Of a DNA stretch of 5,693 nucleotides, positions 5,198 through 5,693 are shown one piece after another (the first letter of the stretch is position 1; every line of letters starts with the position of its first letter). The stretch covers positions 1-5,693 of the forward strand of contig JADYYC010000447.1 of the NCBI GenBank assembly GCA_020853835.1. Direction: 5' to 3'. The notes under the pieces were generated by a model. That model had not been told where the DNA came from. It saw nothing but the letters and a program-made list of their open reading frames with translations, and did not search any database. This stretch comes from Anaerolineales bacterium (GTDB lineage Bacteria; Chloroflexota; Anaerolineae; Anaerolineales; UBA4823). A program made the position numbers and the translations under genes.

Positions 5198-5693
5198 ATG
5201 ATCGCTTTGGACCTTTCGGAACGCGTGCTGCCCGAGTTTGGTGAGCGCTTTGGCTCCCGGCTTCAGTTTGCGACGCCTGTCGCACGCTATACTGCGGCGC
5301 GCATCGGAGGTCCAGCGGACGCTCTCTTGGAAGTCCAGTCAGTCAATGAACTGGTCGATGCGGTTGAGTTGTGCTGGCAGGAGGATATTCCATACTGGAT
5401 CCTGGGCGGCGGGTCGAACGTGCTCGTCAGCGACGCCGGGTTGCACGGCCTGGTCTTGATCAATCGGGCGCGCCAGGTTTATTTCGAAGAAGCCGGCGAG
5501 CGTCCGAGTGTTTGGGCCGAATCGGGCGCCAACCTGGGGCTGGTAGCGCGCCAGGCTGCGATAAAAGGTTATGGGGGCCTGGAGTGGGCGGCTGGGATCC
5601 CGGGCACAATCGGCGGCGCGGTGGTGGGAAACGCCGGAGCTCATGGTTCGGACACAGCCTCCACCCTGCAAATGGCTGAAATCTTGCACCGCA
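5198..5693 (+). CDS. murB: UDP-N-acetylenolpyruvoylglucosamine reductase MurB, N-terminal part (3' end outside window)
   Basis: MurB is the cytoplasmic FAD enzyme that uses NADPH to reduce UDP-GlcNAc-enolpyruvate to UDP-MurNAc, the substrate of MurC. The frame is open from 5198 to the window edge: 165 complete residues of about 300, plus one base. Seen: TAARIGGPAD (32-41), the FAD-binding ILGGGSNVLVSDAG (68-81), AESGANLGLVA (107-117), GGLEWAAGIPGTIGGAV (126-142) and NAGAHG (145-150), in the order expected for the FAD-binding domains. The active-site serine and glutamate lie in the missing part. The usual NAGAYG reads NAGAHG. The ATG lies 2 nt after the previous stop; in-frame TTG (5207) and GTG (5225) are alternatives, but ATG gives a normal N-terminus. 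The gene has no stop within the window, so a search requiring complete ORFs would miss it. Confidence 0.94.
   Translation, partial: MIALDLSERVLPEFGERFGSRLQFATPVARYTAARIGGPADALLEVQSVNELVDAVELCWQEDIPYWILGGGSNVLVSDAGLHGLVLINRARQVYFEEAGERPSVWAESGANLGLVARQAAIKGYGGLEWAAGIPGTIGGAVVGNAGAHGSDTASTLQMAEILHR

Noticed and set aside
5371..5679. 102-codon ORF near the right edge
   Set aside because: It is an out-of-frame shadow of murB, whose frame from 5198 carries the full FAD-domain signatures; the arginine- and glycine-rich product has no recognisable domain.
1..5693. Defence system, mobile element or CRISPR array
   Set aside because: Both strands are accounted for by a continuous cell-wall gene cluster; no transposase, integrase, direct repeat array or terminal inverted repeats were seen.

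Overview
The window lies inside a bacterial division and cell wall (dcw) cluster. All genes are on the + strand and packed end to end. The order is murD (3' part) - ftsW - murG - a CvpA-like membrane protein gene - murC - a 66-codon gene of unknown function - murB (5' part). I see no tRNA, rRNA, mobile element, CRISPR array, promoter or convincing terminator. No stretch longer than 5 bases lies between genes, so this looks like the interior of one long transcript whose ends are outside the window.

No taxonomic marker is present. The organism is probably a deep-branching, moderately GC-rich bacterium, and my best guess is Chloroflexota (Anaerolineae-like). The guess rests on remembered protein flavour: MurD with SIATSPER and SPGGTSFDEF, MurG with GGTGGGVNP instead of GGTGGH, MurC with EADEYD, and the murD-ftsW-murG-murC-murB order. 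It is an inference, not a demonstrated placement.

Layout: 1-624 is the C-terminal 207 residues of MurD. 591-1934 is FtsW, overlapping murD by 34 nt. 1855-3015 is MurG, overlapping ftsW by 80 nt. 3012-3545 is a CvpA-like protein of about five membrane segments, in an ATGA overlap with murG. 3551-4990 is MurC. 4995-5195 is the small unknown gene, with a strong ribosome site in the last codons of murC. 5198-5693 is the first 165 residues of MurB, running off the right edge.

Together the genes cover cytoplasmic assembly of the peptidoglycan precursor and its use at the division site. MurB makes UDP-MurNAc, MurC adds L-Ala and MurD adds D-Glu. MurG converts lipid I to lipid II on the inner membrane face, and FtsW polymerises lipid II during septation. 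The two genes without a textbook role here, the CvpA-like gene and the 66-codon gene, sit on either side of murC. The main biochemical oddity is MurG, which lacks two histidines normally strongly conserved in the family but keeps the rest of its signature.
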